6,040 nt of DNA from an uncultured Eubacteriales bacterium. Lineage in GTDB: Bacteria > Bacillota_A > Clostridia > Christensenellales > Aristaeellaceae. The DNA is taken from the NCBI GenBank assembly GCA_902795555.1, contig CADBLV010000055.1:1-6040 (forward strand). Direction: 5' to 3'. The notes under the pieces were generated by a model. It was given only the letters and a program-made list of their open reading frames with translations, had not been told where the DNA came from and did no database searches. The position numbers were made by a program, and so were the translations under genes. This document shows positions 6,007 to 6,040 of the stretch, piece after piece (within the stretch, counting starts at the first letter, position 1; every line of letters starts with the position of its first letter).

Positions 6007-6040
6007 TCATGCTGACTCGCGGTACCACTCAAATTGCGTG
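5976..6040 (-). ncRNA. T-box riboswitch, 3' part (antiterminator and terminator)
   Basis: The minus strand carries GAGTGGTACCGCG (6030-6018), matching the T-box consensus AGGGTGGNACCGCG, whose TGGN bulge pairs with the NCCA end of uncharged tRNA. The flanking TTTGAG (6033-6028) can pair with CTCAAA (6001-5996) to form the antiterminator. That pairing uses part of the terminator stem and so excludes it. Under amino acid starvation, uncharged tRNA would stabilise the antiterminator and allow transcription of the ligase gene. Stem I, with the specifier codon, and the promoter lie past position 6040, so the cognate amino acid cannot be determined here. T-boxes are known mainly from Bacillota and control tRNA ligases or amino acid synthesis and uptake. 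Confidence 0.92.

Overview
The window looks like chromosomal DNA of a moderately GC-rich member of the Bacillota (Clostridia). Three things point that way: a T-box leader, a DUF3048 (YerB-type) secreted protein, and strong AAGGAG-type ribosome binding sites. The leucine-rich-repeat protein resembles ones I know from uncultured gut or rumen Clostridia such as Christensenellales-like lineages. That finer placement is inference only. I see no mobile element, tRNA, rRNA or CRISPR array.

Left part (1-3586, plus strand): three genes for exported proteins. A CapA-type metallophosphatase-like protein (72-1214) overlaps by ATGA what may be the end of an upstream gene. A 280-nt gap follows. It carries a plausible extended -10 promoter and an unusual repeat / inverted repeat / repeat leader. 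Next come a DUF3048 protein (1495-2589) and, 16 nt later, a secreted leucine-rich-repeat protein (2606-3586). These last two probably form one operon. All three proteins should act at or outside the membrane, so this is a cell-envelope locus, but no substrate can be named.

Right part (3686-6040, minus strand): a convergent gene encodes a single 756-aa polypeptide with an XRE-type helix-turn-helix, a cupin sensor domain and a complete AMP-forming acyl-CoA ligase of the medium-chain/aryl-acid (ACSM-like) type. Its leader ends in a clear T-box antiterminator/terminator, so an acid-activating enzyme appears to be controlled by uncharged tRNA. This is the most interesting signal in the window. One hypothesis is that the enzyme activates branched-chain or aryl acids for amino acid synthesis by reductive carboxylation. 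The specifier loop lies beyond the window edge, so the amino acid cannot be read here.

Convergent junction (3587-3755): the last 19 or so codons of the ligase gene are duplicated in tandem just past its stop codon. The outer copy has lost the catalytic lysine codon. The inner copy, still coding, also forms a hairpin plus T-tract on the plus strand that probably terminates the DUF3048-LRR operon.
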